Positions 47,333 through 57,849 are shown, counted from the first letter of the stretch. The stretch is 64,000 nt of DNA from Elymus sibiricus (GCA_039707655.1 CM077664.1:202052195-202116194), one strand, 5' to 3'. The notes: a model not told the origin generated them from the letters alone. Numbers and translations: made by a program.

Positions 47333-47668
47333 TCTTCTATATCTAAATAGGAGGCCCCCAGTACCTGATTTTCCTGCACTCTCGTGCGTCCACGTCACTA
47401 CAATTATTTCAGTCGTTGGATTGACTATGTATTGTTCAGATCTGCAGTTGATTCCCCCGTGCTCCTTGCCCCTTCGGTTCACTCCTGCTTCCTCGACCTG
47501 CGGAAGCGGAAGCGGAAGAGAACGTGCGACGGAATCCCTCCTCATTAACTGGTCGCCCCTTCTCTCCCGTTCCCCGTGTCTCTCTCCCCAAATGACACCC
47601 AAGCGGCGACGGACGCATCAGAAATCAGCTACGCCGGCCATAGCGGGCAAGGGTAGGAGCGCAAGGCA

Positions 47669-47768
47669 ATTGATCTGGAGGATGGGTGGAACTTCAAGCA
47701 GAAGGGCATCATCTAGAAGCTCATCAACATCCTCGAGCGGAAGCGAGCACTGCAGTTCAGCCCTACAC
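47669..47768 (+). pseudogene. Captured cullin N-terminus-like exon fragment
   Basis: Reads IDLEDGWNFKQKGII, a stop (TAG, 47714-47716), then KLINILERKRALQFSPT, and ends at a GTAAGT donor (47769). Plant CUL1-type cullins have a closely similar N-terminal segment (IDLE-x-GW-x-F-x-QKGI-x-KL-x-NILE), the part that contacts SKP1-type adaptors. About 33 codons are recognisable. The downstream region to 47885 looks like an intron ending in TGCAG, followed by a short exon-like 47886-47930 that I do not recognise. With the stop and inside a Helitron it is a captured pseudogene piece, not a working cullin. Confidence 0.6.
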
Positions 47769-48367
47769 GTAAGTCTCCTCCATCCCCGCCTCCCTCCAAC
47801 CATGCCTAATTGCTGGTCTAGGGTTCGATCTGATTCGTTTGCTGGTCTAGGGTTCCGCCCCTGTTTGTCTCTTTTTGTCGTGCAGCACAAATTGGGAGCC
47901 CTCGCCATGGCCGCCAATATCCATCTACGGGTACATCTTCCTCCCTTACCAGTTGCTCAATATTCTAGCCTAATGATGTGTTTATTAATCCCCAATCCAT
48001 GGACTCTTGCTTCCTACCGATTCAATTTATTCATGTGCCAGATTCAGGGGGCAATTACCTCACTCATCTTGATCTGCCATCTCCTTTTTCTCTGTCAAGT
48101 TTGATGAAGATTTGGATAACTAGCTAGATTTATGTGAAAATTCTGTACATTTGCCCAAAGTTGTTTGCCGGCAGGTCATTGCTACAGATCTAACCAAATT
48201 AATTTACCATGTATGTTCTACACATTTTCATTTAATGGTTTTATGTCATATGGAGCAATGATTTCCTTATGATATGAATGCTTATGATGAGATTGTGTTG
48301 TTTGTAAATAGGCATCACGAATGGGCATAGTTGAATGAAAGTTTCAGGTATGAGCTACTTATTAATT

Positions 48368-49735
48368 ACCGAAAAAGGCTTTCGCCCCGCTTTATATATA
48401 AAGCAACGATCATCAACAACCCGATACAAACGCACGCCACCACAACACACGCACACACCCAAGGCAGGATACATAGGCGCTGAGCGCAGCAACACCACCC
48501 CTATCTACGAAGAGATGCAGCCGCATACGACGAACCGTGGGCTCCAAGGCGGCGCCTTCAGAAAGGAAACGACACCGGAGCGCCGCCACCGCCCGATCCA
48601 AGGATCAGAGTTTCCCCTGGAGCAACACGACGGACAATGAGAGCCGCGACGACGCCTTCAAGAAGGGAACGAGCTTCGCCGCCGCCGGTCCGTCCGAAGA
48701 TAGAACAGGTTTTCACCCCGGCCAACACTCACCGCCACCGAACGCCACACCCCGGCTACCACGCCGCCCATACGGCCATGGCCACCGGGCAGCACCAAGC
48801 CACGGGCTCTGCCCATGAGCACCGTGCTACCACCACCAGGGCCGCCGCCCCGGCATCCAAGACCTCGACATCACCTCACCCGAGACCCGCCGCTCCCCAA
48901 CCGAAGAGATGAGCGGAAAGGACCCGCCTTTCGCACCCCTGGGGTGCCTCCATCGCCTCGTCCTGCAGCCCCGGGCGCGAGACGAGCTCGGTCCTGCTGC
49001 CGGGCGCGAGACGAGCTCGGTCCTGCTGCCCCGGGCGCGAGACGAGCGATGAACCGCAACTGGGAGATGGCCAACCCTTCGACAAAAGAGCGCCCGGACG
49101 ACGAGGAGGGGGATCGAAGGCCGACACAAGCCGCCTACGCACGAGCCGACACCGGAACATGCCAGCCGTCGCCGCAGCCGACCTGCCAAACTACCGTGGA
49201 GCCACCCACGGCCGGAGCCGCAACCACACCGGGCCACAGCCCACCCCGCGTCGCCCGGCGAGCTCCAAGCGGCGGAGCCGACGGGCACGCACCACCGTTG
49301 CCACGCGCCGCCGGCCGACCCCCATTGCCAGATCCGGCCGAATCCGGCAGAGGAGCCCGGCCGCGCGCCACCTCCCGAGACGGGAGCTCCGCAACCGCTG
49401 CACCGCGCCCGGGACGCAGGACACTGGCGCGCCGCCACCAGCCGGCCGCCCCGCCGCACCGCGAATCCGCCGCCGCGCCGCTGGGCCCCGCGGTCGCCCA
49501 ACGCTGCCACTCGAGGAAGCCGCCCCGCGTCGGCGCCTCCCAAGCAGAGGAGGAAGAAGGGCCCCGCCGCCGCCGCGCCCACCGGGCTTTGCCCGACAGC
49601 GCCTGCCGACGGCGGCGGGGAGGAGGGGAGGGAGGCGGGGTCGAAGGGCCGGCGGCTAGGGTTTCCCCCCCGGCGCGCGCGGGCGCGTCGCGGGAGGGGA
49701 GAAGGGGAGAAGGGAAGTTGGGAGGCTTCCCTGCC
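48368..49735 (-). mobile_element. Retroposon (LINE-like) in the Helitron
   Basis: About 1.37 kb flanked by a 15-bp direct repeat with one mismatch, AGCTACTTATTAATT (48353-48367) and AGCTACATATTAATT (49736-49750). Long, variable duplications indicate target-primed retroposition. On the minus strand it begins with GGGAAACCCTAGCCGCCGG-like GC-rich sequence and ends in TTTATATATAAAGCGGGGCG followed by AAAGCCTTTTTCGGT, a tail I associate with grass LINE-type elements. There is no RT or endonuclease domain. The large GC-rich open frames on both strands (up to 328 codons) look like composition artefacts. Confidence 0.6.
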
Positions 49736-49750
49736 AGCTACATATTAATT

Positions 49751-50539
49751 CATTATGTACTTTGGCTATACTGCTCCATGTCTTATGTAGATTCAGTATA
49801 ATGCTATCTTTATGCCAAGTGAACATTCTGTCTGCCTTGATTAATCTTAGGATGCAGCATGTGCTTTATGATCCAACTAGAGATTGGACAAGAGCTGTTT
49901 TTTTTTGGTCGGTGATGGTTTTTCTCAGTTTTGTGAAGATGTGAAAAATATTTAGCAGGCGTTTTTCTTGGTTACAATTTCAAGCAATGCAATATCTAGC
50001 AGTCCCATTCAAAGAACTATTTACTTTCACCTTGCAAAATGGCCATTGTATTTGACAGGTAAGAATAGACACTGTTTAGCATCCAGTAGATGTGAACCCT
50101 ATTTCACATTTGCCAAATGTCTTTGGAGTTTCAGTCACTCACATTAATTAACCCTTTTTTATCTCCATATAGGGCTATATCTGTCAGCATGTTCAACTTA
50201 TGAAACCGACATGCCAACATTCTTCTTTATCAATGAAAATTGTGAAGCCTCTCCAAGACTTCTGAAGAAAAAAAGGTTAGTGTACATGTTTCTTAATTTT
50301 GAAGAATTGCCGCCGACCGCAAGTGTATTGGTGGTCATCTCAAGATCTCACCCATGGAGCAGCATAAGTTTTCTATATCGCTGATCACCTATGCCTTAAG
50401 AATTCCAGTTTATGTATTCTCGCCGTATTAGTTCTCACGCTGGACATTCAACTTATGGTCTATCTTCTTTCTTGATTAAACATTCTCGGCCATATACGAC
50501 AGTTTATACAATCCTATGTTGTTCTGAACTAACTCCTGT
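49751..50539 (+). other. Helitron interior, no gene
   Basis: AT-rich, intron-like sequence without convincing exons. It may be further captured host DNA. TTTTTTTTGG at about 49900 is the only simple repeat. Confidence 0.4.
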
Positions 50540-51274
50540 GTATAGGAACGTGGAGAGCCTTACCGGTCGGCGACGGATCTGGGCGCTAGGTCTTCCGGAC
50601 GGGGTCGATGCGGCGGCGGTGGCGTCCCCGTGGCGGAATTTTGTCCTCCGGCTCCGCCGTCGCGGCGGCGCGCGCTCCGGCGTTGCTGCGGAGCCTGGGA
50701 GGTTGTACAGGAGCAGGCCAGCGGGCGTGGTCTTCTTCTCCGACGACGGCGCATGCTGGCTATGGCCGTCCATGGCGTTCTGGGCGGCGGCTGCTGGAAG
50801 ACAGAGGCCCCTGCACCGGGGTTGTGGAAGATGGCCGGCGGTTCCGTTTCCCTTCTTCGACGGCGTCGAGCGGAGGTGGCGGTTCCGGAGTTTGACGGTG
50901 GATTTGGGGCACGGCCCCGGCCGACGAGCCACAAAGTGATTGGCTTCGCCTACGGCGAGCTTCTTCTGAGGTCCACAAAGCTGATGGCCAGCGAGGGATC
51001 CGCGTCAAGCTCGGGTGTGATGGATCTTCGTCTCCCTTTCTTCCGGTGGCCGTCTTGGCGGTGCCAGAGTTGGGTGGCGAGTGATGGCGAGTGAAGGCGA
51101 GATGCACAAGGAGCTCCAAGGACCTGTTTGCATGTTTTGTTTTTTGGGGGTTCTTTGTGTAAGTGTGTTGGGCCACCTGTTGTTCTGGTGCCTTCTTTCC
51201 TTTGCGTGCGTGTCATGTAACCATCTCTGTACCACTTGAATGGAACACGTATGGCTTTCAAAAAAAAAAAAAAG
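50540..51274 (+). mobile_element. Poly(A)-ended GC-rich retroposon candidate
   Basis: A GC-rich 5' part (50550-51110) passes into TGTAACCATCTCTGTACCACTTGAATGG-like 3' sequence and ends in about 13 A residues (51261-51274). Flanking words GAACGTGGAGA (about 50544) and GACGTGAGA (after the A run) may be a decayed target duplication. No protein domain is recognised in any frame; the overlapping open frames on both strands are low-complexity. It could be a truncated LINE or a retroposed transcript. Confidence 0.45.
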
Positions 51275-51472
51275 ACGTGAGAACCAAACAACAGTACTAT
51301 ACTATCATTGCTATTTGTTTTGCACATTAAGTGGCTCTGTAGGGTTGCCAATTTATCTTTGTTCACAACCTTGAGCTATCCATTTTGATGCTATATACTC
51401 TCACATGTTATTTAATTTTTAAAGAAAATTCATAGCATACTTTACCGCAGCAACGCGCGGGATATCACCTAG

Positions 51473-51971
51473 TTTAAGTAGTGAGCGAGTACGGACGTGG
51501 TGTGTGAACAAGCTGGTTTTTGGATGTGAGCAAGTACAAACGTGCGTCTACAAGGAAAACGATTCGAGGTTTGAAAAACGATTCGAGGTCTTAATCCAAG
51601 GATCAAACGCGGCCTAATCGAGCGGTGGGCAAGGCGGCTTAACTTTCCCTGGCATCAGCCGGATGAATGGTAGCAGCCGCCTAAATTTTATGAGTTTCTC
51701 ATGTATTGAGAGACGGTAACAATTATATATAGCATCATTTTCTTCGTATTTTCACACTAGGGCTGAGAGTTCTAACACAATACTTCTCACAACATATCAA
51801 ACACAATACTATCATATTTTTCCCACACGGGTTTTGAAGAAGATTTCTTACAATATATACTACACGGACAAATAGAGATTAGGGGGAGTGTTACAATTAA
51901 TCTCCCCTTGTTAGCAACTGACTTCTCCATCTACCTCGCTATACGTCCCTTCAGGACATATATAATTTGTA
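51473..51971. other. No feature seen
   Basis: Ordinary-looking sequence downstream of the Helitron end. AAACGATTCGAGGT occurs twice (about 51557 and 51577). No coding region or element ends are recognised. Confidence 0.4.
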
Positions 51972-52037
51972 CTCCCTCCGTAAAGAAATATAAGAGCGTT
52001 TAGATCACTACGCTCTTATATTTCTTTACGGAGGGAG
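51972..52037. mobile_element. Stowaway MITE, perfect hairpin
   Basis: 66 bp made of two perfect 27-bp inverted arms (CTCCCTCCGTAAAGAAATA..., ending TAAGAGCG) around a 12-base loop TTTAGATCACTA. CTCCCTCCGT is the canonical Stowaway (Tc1/mariner) end. TA precedes the left end at 51970-51971, but AA follows the right end, so one TA copy has mutated. This is an extreme minimal MITE; perfect arms suggest a young or recently corrected copy. Confidence 0.92.
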
Positions 52038-52329
52038 AAACTGATTCATCAATAAAGATCATGGTTCCAATTACTGTCATTTGTCTCTCTCAATCTTAAA
52101 CAAAGGTCAAATGTCTGAACAGATCAGTATCAGAACATCGCATAATATATGTTCAACATCACGTATATATAACATTAACAATGCTGCTGCCAGAACGCCG
52201 AACCACTGGACTAGCAGCAAAACAACAAAAGCAACAGAAGTGGAAGCGACGAAGCCTGTATGTGGTTGATGGGGGTGACTGGCTGGCACGCAAAGCAGCC
52301 CTGCATAACAACAGCTCACACTTCTAAAT

Positions 52330-52860
52330 CACACCTCCATCATCTCAGTCATCTTCAGGTTCCTTGTCGCGGTCCTCTCCGTCCTCTTCAAGTTACTCCG
52401 TTGTCTCGGAGTCGTCTCAGTCGGCACGTTCTTCCTCCATCATCTCGGAGTCATCTTCGTCTTCTTCAAGTTCCTCAAGATCTGCAGACATAATTCTCCA
52501 TGATTTAGCTGGCAATAATTGGTCTTATGAACTTCCTTTAGCCCAGCATACCAATAAAATAAATGCATTGCCACTCAAAACATTGGAATGAAACAACTGG
52601 AGCTTAGATCTACATACCCATGTTAAACAAGTCGGGACACGACCTGAATCAATTGAAACAAGAGTGCGTTCATTAGGTTCTGAAACAAGACACTCATAAT
52701 GCAGCAAGTTGATGTTTTAGAGCAAGGCCAATCGACACACGAGTGAAATACAGGCTCACCTGCTCATGACATCTATTGCTTTCTCAAGGAAATCGTCCAC
52801 CGAGTCATACAGAGTCAGGAAATGAACCCCAGGGACATTAAACTCATCAGGGCCTTCAAA
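52330..52860 (-). pseudogene. Possible host gene fragment, two exon-like blocks
   Basis: Minus strand. Block 1 (about 52854-52759) reads PDEFNVPGVHFLTLYDSVDD followed by FLEKAIDVMS, is bounded by a TTTGAAG acceptor and a GTGAGC donor, and looks like a real exon. Block 2 (about 52490-52330), after a TCTGCAG acceptor, is acidic (LEELEEDEDDSEMMEEE) but contains stops, and its frame does not join block 1 across the apparent splice. I do not recognise the family. It is probably the decayed 3' end of a gene with an acidic tail. Confidence 0.35.
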
Positions 52861-53387
52861 TTAAGCAAAGAAAATTAATGATGGCGAAATTTAATATACT
52901 CGCAATCTGATCATTAGTTAGGAGTTCAAGACAAAAGTAAGCAACATAGATTTGGCGAGAAGAACACATGAACTAGTGAAATATAGTTTAAACAACTCTC
53001 ATATTGCCGGCATGCAAGTTGGTCACCTTAGAATTCTGATATGCACAGCTATTTCTAAAGGACTACATAATACTGTACATCATCAATGAGCCCTGTCTAC
53101 ATATATAGACTGCATTGCATTTCTCCACATTGTGATGTCTTTATTGCTTCAAGCATGTATTAGTTCAATAGAAACAGTGATACTCCTTTTGGTTTCATGA
53201 ATCAGGATACATGTGAAGCATTTAAATATCTTTGCGGTTTCAGTTTAACAATGTTAGGGTACATGTGGGGTTTGGGACAGAATGTGCAGTCAAAAAACGT
53301 GTCTGTCAAATTGCCGGTACCAGCATGTTACAAACGTTTGCATGAAACTCTTAAATAATTAATGAGGAAAGAGAAGCTAACCCATAG
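52861..53387. other. No feature seen
   Basis: AT-rich sequence between the gene fragment and the duplicated MITE-like unit. No exon, terminal repeat or RNA gene is recognised. Confidence 0.4.
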
Positions 53388-53910
53388 TGTGAGTACCATC
53401 AGTGGTAACATCACACATACCAAGACAAAATGAGTCTACACCCTCATAAATAAAGTGTTGCATGACATCACAGATATGTTACTACCCACTATAGAGGTAG
53501 TAACATAGACTAATAATATATGCATGTTACTAGTCTAAGTTACTCCCCACTATAACCAGCCTTGAATGAAGCTAGGCCTTTCAATTTCGCAATAAAAATT
53601 CCAAGGTTTGTTGTCTCCAACTCGCTTTCTGGATAATTAAGGAGAGGGGGGGGTGTAGTGGGAGTACCATCAGTGGTAACATCACACATACCAAGACAAA
53701 ATGATTACACCCTCATAAATAAAGTGTTGCATGACACCACAGATATGTTACTACCCACTATAGAGGTAGTAAGATAGACTAATAATATATGCATGTTACT
53801 AGTCTAAGTTACTCCCCACTATAACCAGCCTTGAATGAAGCTAGGCCTTTCGATTTCGCAATAAAAATTCCAAGGTTTGTTGTCTCCAACTCGCTTTCTG
53901 GATAATAATA
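53388..53910. repeat. Tandemly duplicated MITE-like unit (~270 bp x 2)
   Basis: The unit starting GAGTACCATCAGTGGTAACATC occurs at about 53390 and 53661, each followed by GTTACTACCCACTATAGAGG, TAGTCTAAGTTACTCCCCAC and CTCGCTTTCTGGATAAT. The two copies differ by only a few bases. Inside each, GTTACT...AGTAAC words face each other, as in grass MITEs whose ends read GGCTGGTTATAGTGGGGAG. The high identity points to a recent local duplication. Confidence 0.75.
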
Positions 53911-53935
53911 GGGGGGGGGGGGGGGGGGGGGGGGG
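53911..53935 (+). repeat. 25-G homopolymer
   Basis: An uninterrupted run of 25 G residues ends the second MITE-like unit; at the equivalent place the first unit has GGAGAGGGGGGGGGTG. It can form a G-quadruplex and its length is doubtful in any assembly. Confidence 0.95.
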
Positions 53936-54444
53936 TCCGAGGGCCATACGCCAGCGAAGATTAGGGGTGGCAGTAGCCCAGAGGAAGATGACTCTGGCGG
54001 CTCGCTGCTAGGGATGCAAGCGGGCAACCAATGAAACATGTTCCTAAGTAATATACAAAGTCAACTTTGTCCAATTCCTTGCTTGACATTAGCATAAGGT
54101 TGACATTCAATATACACATATGCAGGCTTTCGCAGGTTCAAGTTGGTGCAGCAACAGGCCACCAAGATTTCAGTAGAAGCTTCCATGAAGAAGCAAGAGA
54201 ACAGAGGTGGGTGGACGAGAGATGTGAGAGAAGAGTAGTGGGCTTTTTTACTTTAAAAGGTGTGATATGTACCATGACAGAGTAAATTTTAAGCTGATGC
54301 TATGTATATAACCAGTGCCTATAAGCTGTGTAGTGCATTCTAATAACCACATAACAAGACAAGCCTCCGCCAAGTATAGTGCATTCTGTGTTAGCGAAGA
54401 ACCTCATTACTCTAAACTATGTGTCCTATCTATATATCTATCTA
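53936..54444. other. No feature seen
   Basis: Mixed sequence with short open frames only. No gene or element end is recognised. Confidence 0.4.
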
Positions 54445-56115
54445 CTAGCAAAAGGGACGCACGGGACCTATATTTATACGATTTAATTAATACCAATTAT
54501 CTGTGACATATCATTAGGACTTTCATGCACATTAGAATGGCATTGTCGACTTGTTTTTACCAATATAAATTGGTCTTCTTCCTCCACCCCTCTCTCTCTC
54601 TCTCAACATCAAGATATCGAGTAGAAACGGCTCGTCGTGGCTCATAATTGGGAAATTTGGTGCAAATCTCTTACATCCTAAATGTGAGCAAAACTTTCTC
54701 ATGTGGATGTATTTTGGTTTAAACTATTACAATACAATATAATACATCCTATATTATGTGACTGAGTCATGTAATCTTCTTTTATGGCCGGTTGTGGTCC
54801 ATTCTCTTTAATGCACTATTCCAGTTGTGATTTTGATGTATTTTCTTTTCTTGTAGCTTTCAATTATTTTTATTTAAATTGCAACTGTACAACTCCCACG
54901 AAATAAAAATGTCATATTATTTCAATCTGAACATATAGTGATTGATTATGCATTTTACTGGAATCCATCGCTAAAAATGTAAATTAGTTTTTACTTACAA
55001 CACTATTTTATTTAAATAGGGTATATTACTTTATATTAATTTTCTTTTATTCTCAAAAAGCTTCTACATGCAAGTTTGGTCGATTATGATGTGTTTTTAT
55101 CAGTATTATAAATTATTCATTTGTAACTATATATGTTGAATTGTTGATTATGATGTTTTCTGCAAGTTTGGTCTATTTTATTTGTCTACTATCAAGGGAT
55201 TTTATGACTTAATATGCAGAAATAGATGGAGAAGTAAAAAAACATACATGTCATGTGGCAGTATGAGCTGTCAGCCGATCTTGTACATACTACCAAACGT
55301 GTCAGCAGGCGGCTGCTGTCAAGGTTGACGCGCCGGTGCTTGTGCGCGTCATCGAGTCCGACCATGATTTTTCTGGCTTTTTAGGCCTCCTCTTTTTTTC
55401 ATTGATAGCCGACCAGGGTCTCTTTGCGCCAATGCAACATGTGCATGTTTTCTGTAATTCCTCCATCACAGCCACGTGGTCGTCGAGTCCAACCATGATT
55501 TTTCAAGCTTTTTAGGCCTCCTCTTTTTTCATTGATAGCCGACCACCATCACAGCCACGTGATTCCTCTTGCCGGAGGCCTTCCTTTTTCCTCGTTAATT
55601 AGCCGCTATATTATATTAGGTTTCTCTTCCTCCGCTTCATCCTTTTTCCTCGTTATCTCTCTCCGAGATCTGTTAGATCGTTTGAAATCCTTTTGATTCC
55701 CGAGTAGCTCCTTGAGACCCAGGAACCTAGAAGACATATATAAATTAGGAGAATTTAATGTTAGATAGCAAGGTGGGACTATTTATAATAGGTAAATTAA
55801 CGGACTGGTGGCTGATTTTGTACGCGCGCATAGGCCCACCAGGGACGCTAGACAGGCCCAGCAGTATGGGTTCATCTATCCCTAAAAAAAAAGCAGTATG
55901 GGTTCATCTAAGGCCAAACCCTATACTCCCTCAGATCCAATCATAGTTCTACTGGCTAGCCCATCGCTCTTACAACCAATAGACCACGGTTCGAATACAG
56001 GCTGCGCCAATTTTTTTGTCTCGTTTGCGAAAACATTTTTTGGCCAACTTCGAGGGTAATTTGACGGTGAACCGACAGAAACAATCCGCGCTTTATTAGT
56101 AGGTAGGTATATAGA
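54445..56115 (-). mobile_element. Second Helitron candidate, minus strand
   Basis: The right end read on the minus strand is TCTATATACCTACCTACTAA followed by TAAAGC, a start I associate with grass Helitrons, preceded by A. The left end gives CCCGTGCGTCCCTTTTGCTAG followed by T on the minus strand. The A/T flanks fit Helitron insertion. Against it: no clear hairpin stands before CTAG, and there is no Rep/helicase. Contents are AT-rich plus a local duplication at 55.3-55.6 kb. Confidence 0.4.
55345..55570. repeat. Local duplication of about 140 bp
   Basis: CCAACCATGATTTTTC...GCTTTTTAGGCCTCCTC and CATTGATAGCCGACCA occur twice (about 55358-55417 and 55489-55545), separated by GTCGTCGAGTC-like junctions. 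CATCACAGCCACGTG also recurs (about 55466 and 55548). Probably an imperfect tandem duplication inside the Helitron candidate. Confidence 0.7.
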
Positions 56116-56331
56116 TCTAGAATAATGGCCATCCCCACTTGCACAGGCTTGTGGATAAACAAAAGGCATAACAGTAGTAACAAACTTATGTCGTCAAGCA
56201 TTAATAAAATGGAGTCGCCAGCATTGATCCTAAGCCACGATAGAACTCTCAATGAGATTCATAGTTGCATTACTTAGCTTCCTTATTCGTAGACAAAGCG
56301 GAAACAATAACAAAATGGGCTATGTTCTCAA
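56116..56331 (-). other. 3' flank of the DUF1618 gene
   Basis: AT-rich stretch after the stop codon on the minus strand. No further exon is certain. No clear poly(A) signal can be fixed. Confidence 0.35.
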
Positions 56332-57450
56332 TCAAATCAGCACTTGAAAACTATTAGCATGACATTGCCAAATAAGACAGAGTGGGAGCAAGAAGGTACC
56401 GTATAAATGATTTTCGGTGGCTCCCACCGGCAACTTCCTGCCATGTACCATGAGGGAGGAGAGGACCGGCAGCTCCTGATTGTCCAACTCCATACAGTGG
56501 CTCACACTCTTTTTCTTCAGGTTGACACAGAAGATGTGCTTGCTCAGGAAAAAGTAAACCCTCTTCGCATTCATCGGGTGGACGAGCGCCACCGTGGGGA
56601 CGACCCCCGGAGGCAGCATAGTCTTGTACTTCGGGTGGTTCCAGATATCAAGCAAGGACACCGTGTGCGTGATCTGCCAGATAGCGTCTGCGGGATTGTT
56701 GGAGGACAACGTCCACATGCTCACATCCAGTTTCTGGGGGCCGTCGCCATGGATCTGCACATACCGTAGACTGCCTTTGCTCACCTTTAAGCAGCGGTGT
56801 ATGTCACCGTCAAATGGGAAAAACGCTAAGGGCACCGCGTTAGGGACAACCGGGAACATGATTTGGTAAAGCGCCGGTGTACCCTCGAAGGGGTCGCAGG
56901 CGAGTATACAGAAAGAGAGGTCGAACCACCAGAGGAACCCCTCGTGCGAGAGGACGCCATCACAGCGCCACCGTTTTATGTCGCCGATGCGGTTGCAGAC
57001 GAACTCCTTCATGACCCACTTGCACATGTCCACCGTGCAGGAGAGCGTGATGCGGCGCTGATTTTCGAAGAGCCACGAGTTGAGCTGGGCCACCATGACC
57101 TGCTTGTCGCGGCGATTGCGGATCAAGCCGACGGTGCGGCGGGAGTTGAAACCACCGTCGGGAGGGAGGATGCCCAGAGTCCTGCGGAAAAGCGGGTCGC
57201 AGATGTAGTAGGTGAGCCCGATCACGGTGTAACCGCAGAGGAGAAGGAAGCCGCAGTCGTCGGTAGCTGCAATGAACGGGTAGTCGATGTTTCCGGCGGG
57301 GGTGGCGACGTTACTCGCGACGGTTAGGTGGGAAAGGAGCGGAACCTTGTTGAAGGTGAAGGACGCATTGGGGAATTTCGTGCTCATCTCATCCGCCACC
57401 TTCGGGATGGCGTGCATGATGAACCACTGCTTCTGCGCCGCCGGTGCCAT
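56332..57450 (-). CDS. DUF1618 domain protein (grass-expanded family)
   Basis: 372-codon intact ORF and the only convincing host gene here. It starts MAPAAQKQWFIMHAIPKVAD with a good purine context and a TATA box about 80 bp upstream. Residues about 174-189 are WWFDLSFCILACDPFE, the hallmark segment of DUF1618 proteins (W-W-x-D-L-S ... C-D-P-F), followed by LYQIMFPVVPNA and a C-terminal half with VYFFLSKHIFCVNLKKKSV, also typical. The biochemical role of the family is unknown. No signal peptide or clear membrane span. Length is near the usual 350-450 residues. The last roughly 23 residues (GTFLLPLCLIWQCHANSFQV) look atypical and start at a possible GT donor near 56400, so the true gene may splice to a further exon. 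GC content is higher than in the surrounding AT-rich DNA, as expected for a grass gene. Confidence 0.82.
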   Translation of the reverse strand: MAPAAQKQWFIMHAIPKVADEMSTKFPNASFTFNKVPLLSHLTVASNVATPAGNIDYPFIAATDDCGFLLLCGYTVIGLTYYICDPLFRRTLGILPPDGGFNSRRTVGLIRNRRDKQVMVAQLNSWLFENQRRITLSCTVDMCKWVMKEFVCNRIGDIKRWRCDGVLSHEGFLWWFDLSFCILACDPFEGTPALYQIMFPVVPNAVPLAFFPFDGDIHRCLKVSKGSLRYVQIHGDGPQKLDVSMWTLSSNNPADAIWQITHTVSLLDIWNHPKYKTMLPPGVVPTVALVHPMNAKRVYFFLSKHIFCVNLKKKSVSHCMELDNQELPVLSSLMVHGRKLPVGATENHLYGTFLLPLCLIWQCHANSFQVLI

Positions 57451-57529
57451 TGCTGGATGGGAGGAATTCGATCGATTTAGGGTTTCGTGTGATGTGTGCG
57501 GAGTCCGGATCTGGATCCTCCCTTTTCAG

Positions 57530-57536
57530 TTATATA
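57530..57536 (-). promoter_or_regulatory. TATA box of the DUF1618 gene
   Basis: TATATAA on the minus strand, 80 bp upstream of the ATG at 57450, in CTGAAAAGGG context. Position and sequence fit a core promoter. Confidence 0.6.
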
Positions 57537-57599
57537 ATAAAACATCCCGGGTCGTGTTCTCCAGGGCAGATTTAGCCCAGTCCAGCCCGCCCAACCCTA

Positions 57600-57849
57600 T
57601 GCGCCGCTCACTGTCAACTAGGGGGAGCTCCTATCTGCCGCATCTTGCGGCAAATAGCAGCCGGACGCACACACAAATGTCCATCTGGGCCGGCCCAACA
57701 GCAGGACCGTGCTAGGCAAAATTCCAAAAATAAGTGCTCTTCATGGAGTCGAACACAAGACCTTACGCTCTCAAACGCAGCGGCATACAAATGCACCTAT
57801 CAAGCATTCGTGATTAATAAGTAGCGCGGTACTTTAAGAACTCGGAAAA
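57600..57849. other. Upstream region of DUF1618 gene, repeat-like
   Basis: Contains CTGCCGCATCTTGCGGCAAAT, a short inverted repeat (57637-57657), and a tRNA-like tail on the minus strand, GTGTTCGACTCCATGAAG (about 57735-57752). This resembles a B box, but no cloverleaf can be drawn. GGGCCGGCCCAA (about 57688) is a palindrome that recurs at about 58729. No gene. Confidence 0.4.

Larger units (their letters stand above)
47333..51472 (+). mobile_element. Helitron-like element with captured and inserted DNA
   Basis: The 5' end is TCTTCTATATCTAAATAGG preceded by A. The 3' end is CTAG (51469-51472) followed by T, with a CCGC/GCGG hairpin (51445-51460) eight bases before CTAG. TC start, CTRR end, a hairpin close to the 3' end and A/T insertion without duplication are the Helitron criteria. 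No Rep/helicase is present, so it is non-autonomous. Contents: a cullin-like exon fragment, intron-like sequence, a retroposon with 15-bp duplications and a poly(A)-ended segment. The 5' end is assigned from sequence type alone and is less sure than the 3' end. Confidence 0.6.

Noticed and set aside
48815..49801. 328-codon ORF and minus-strand 251-codon ORF
   Set aside because: They lie in the GC-rich retroposon; Pro/Arg/Ala low complexity, no recognised domain, and open in several frames at once.
55950..55990. tRNA-like sequence with GGTTCGAATA (B-box-like), and a reverse one near 57740
   Set aside because: No cloverleaf, acceptor stem or anticodon arm can be drawn; at best SINE or tRNA relics.
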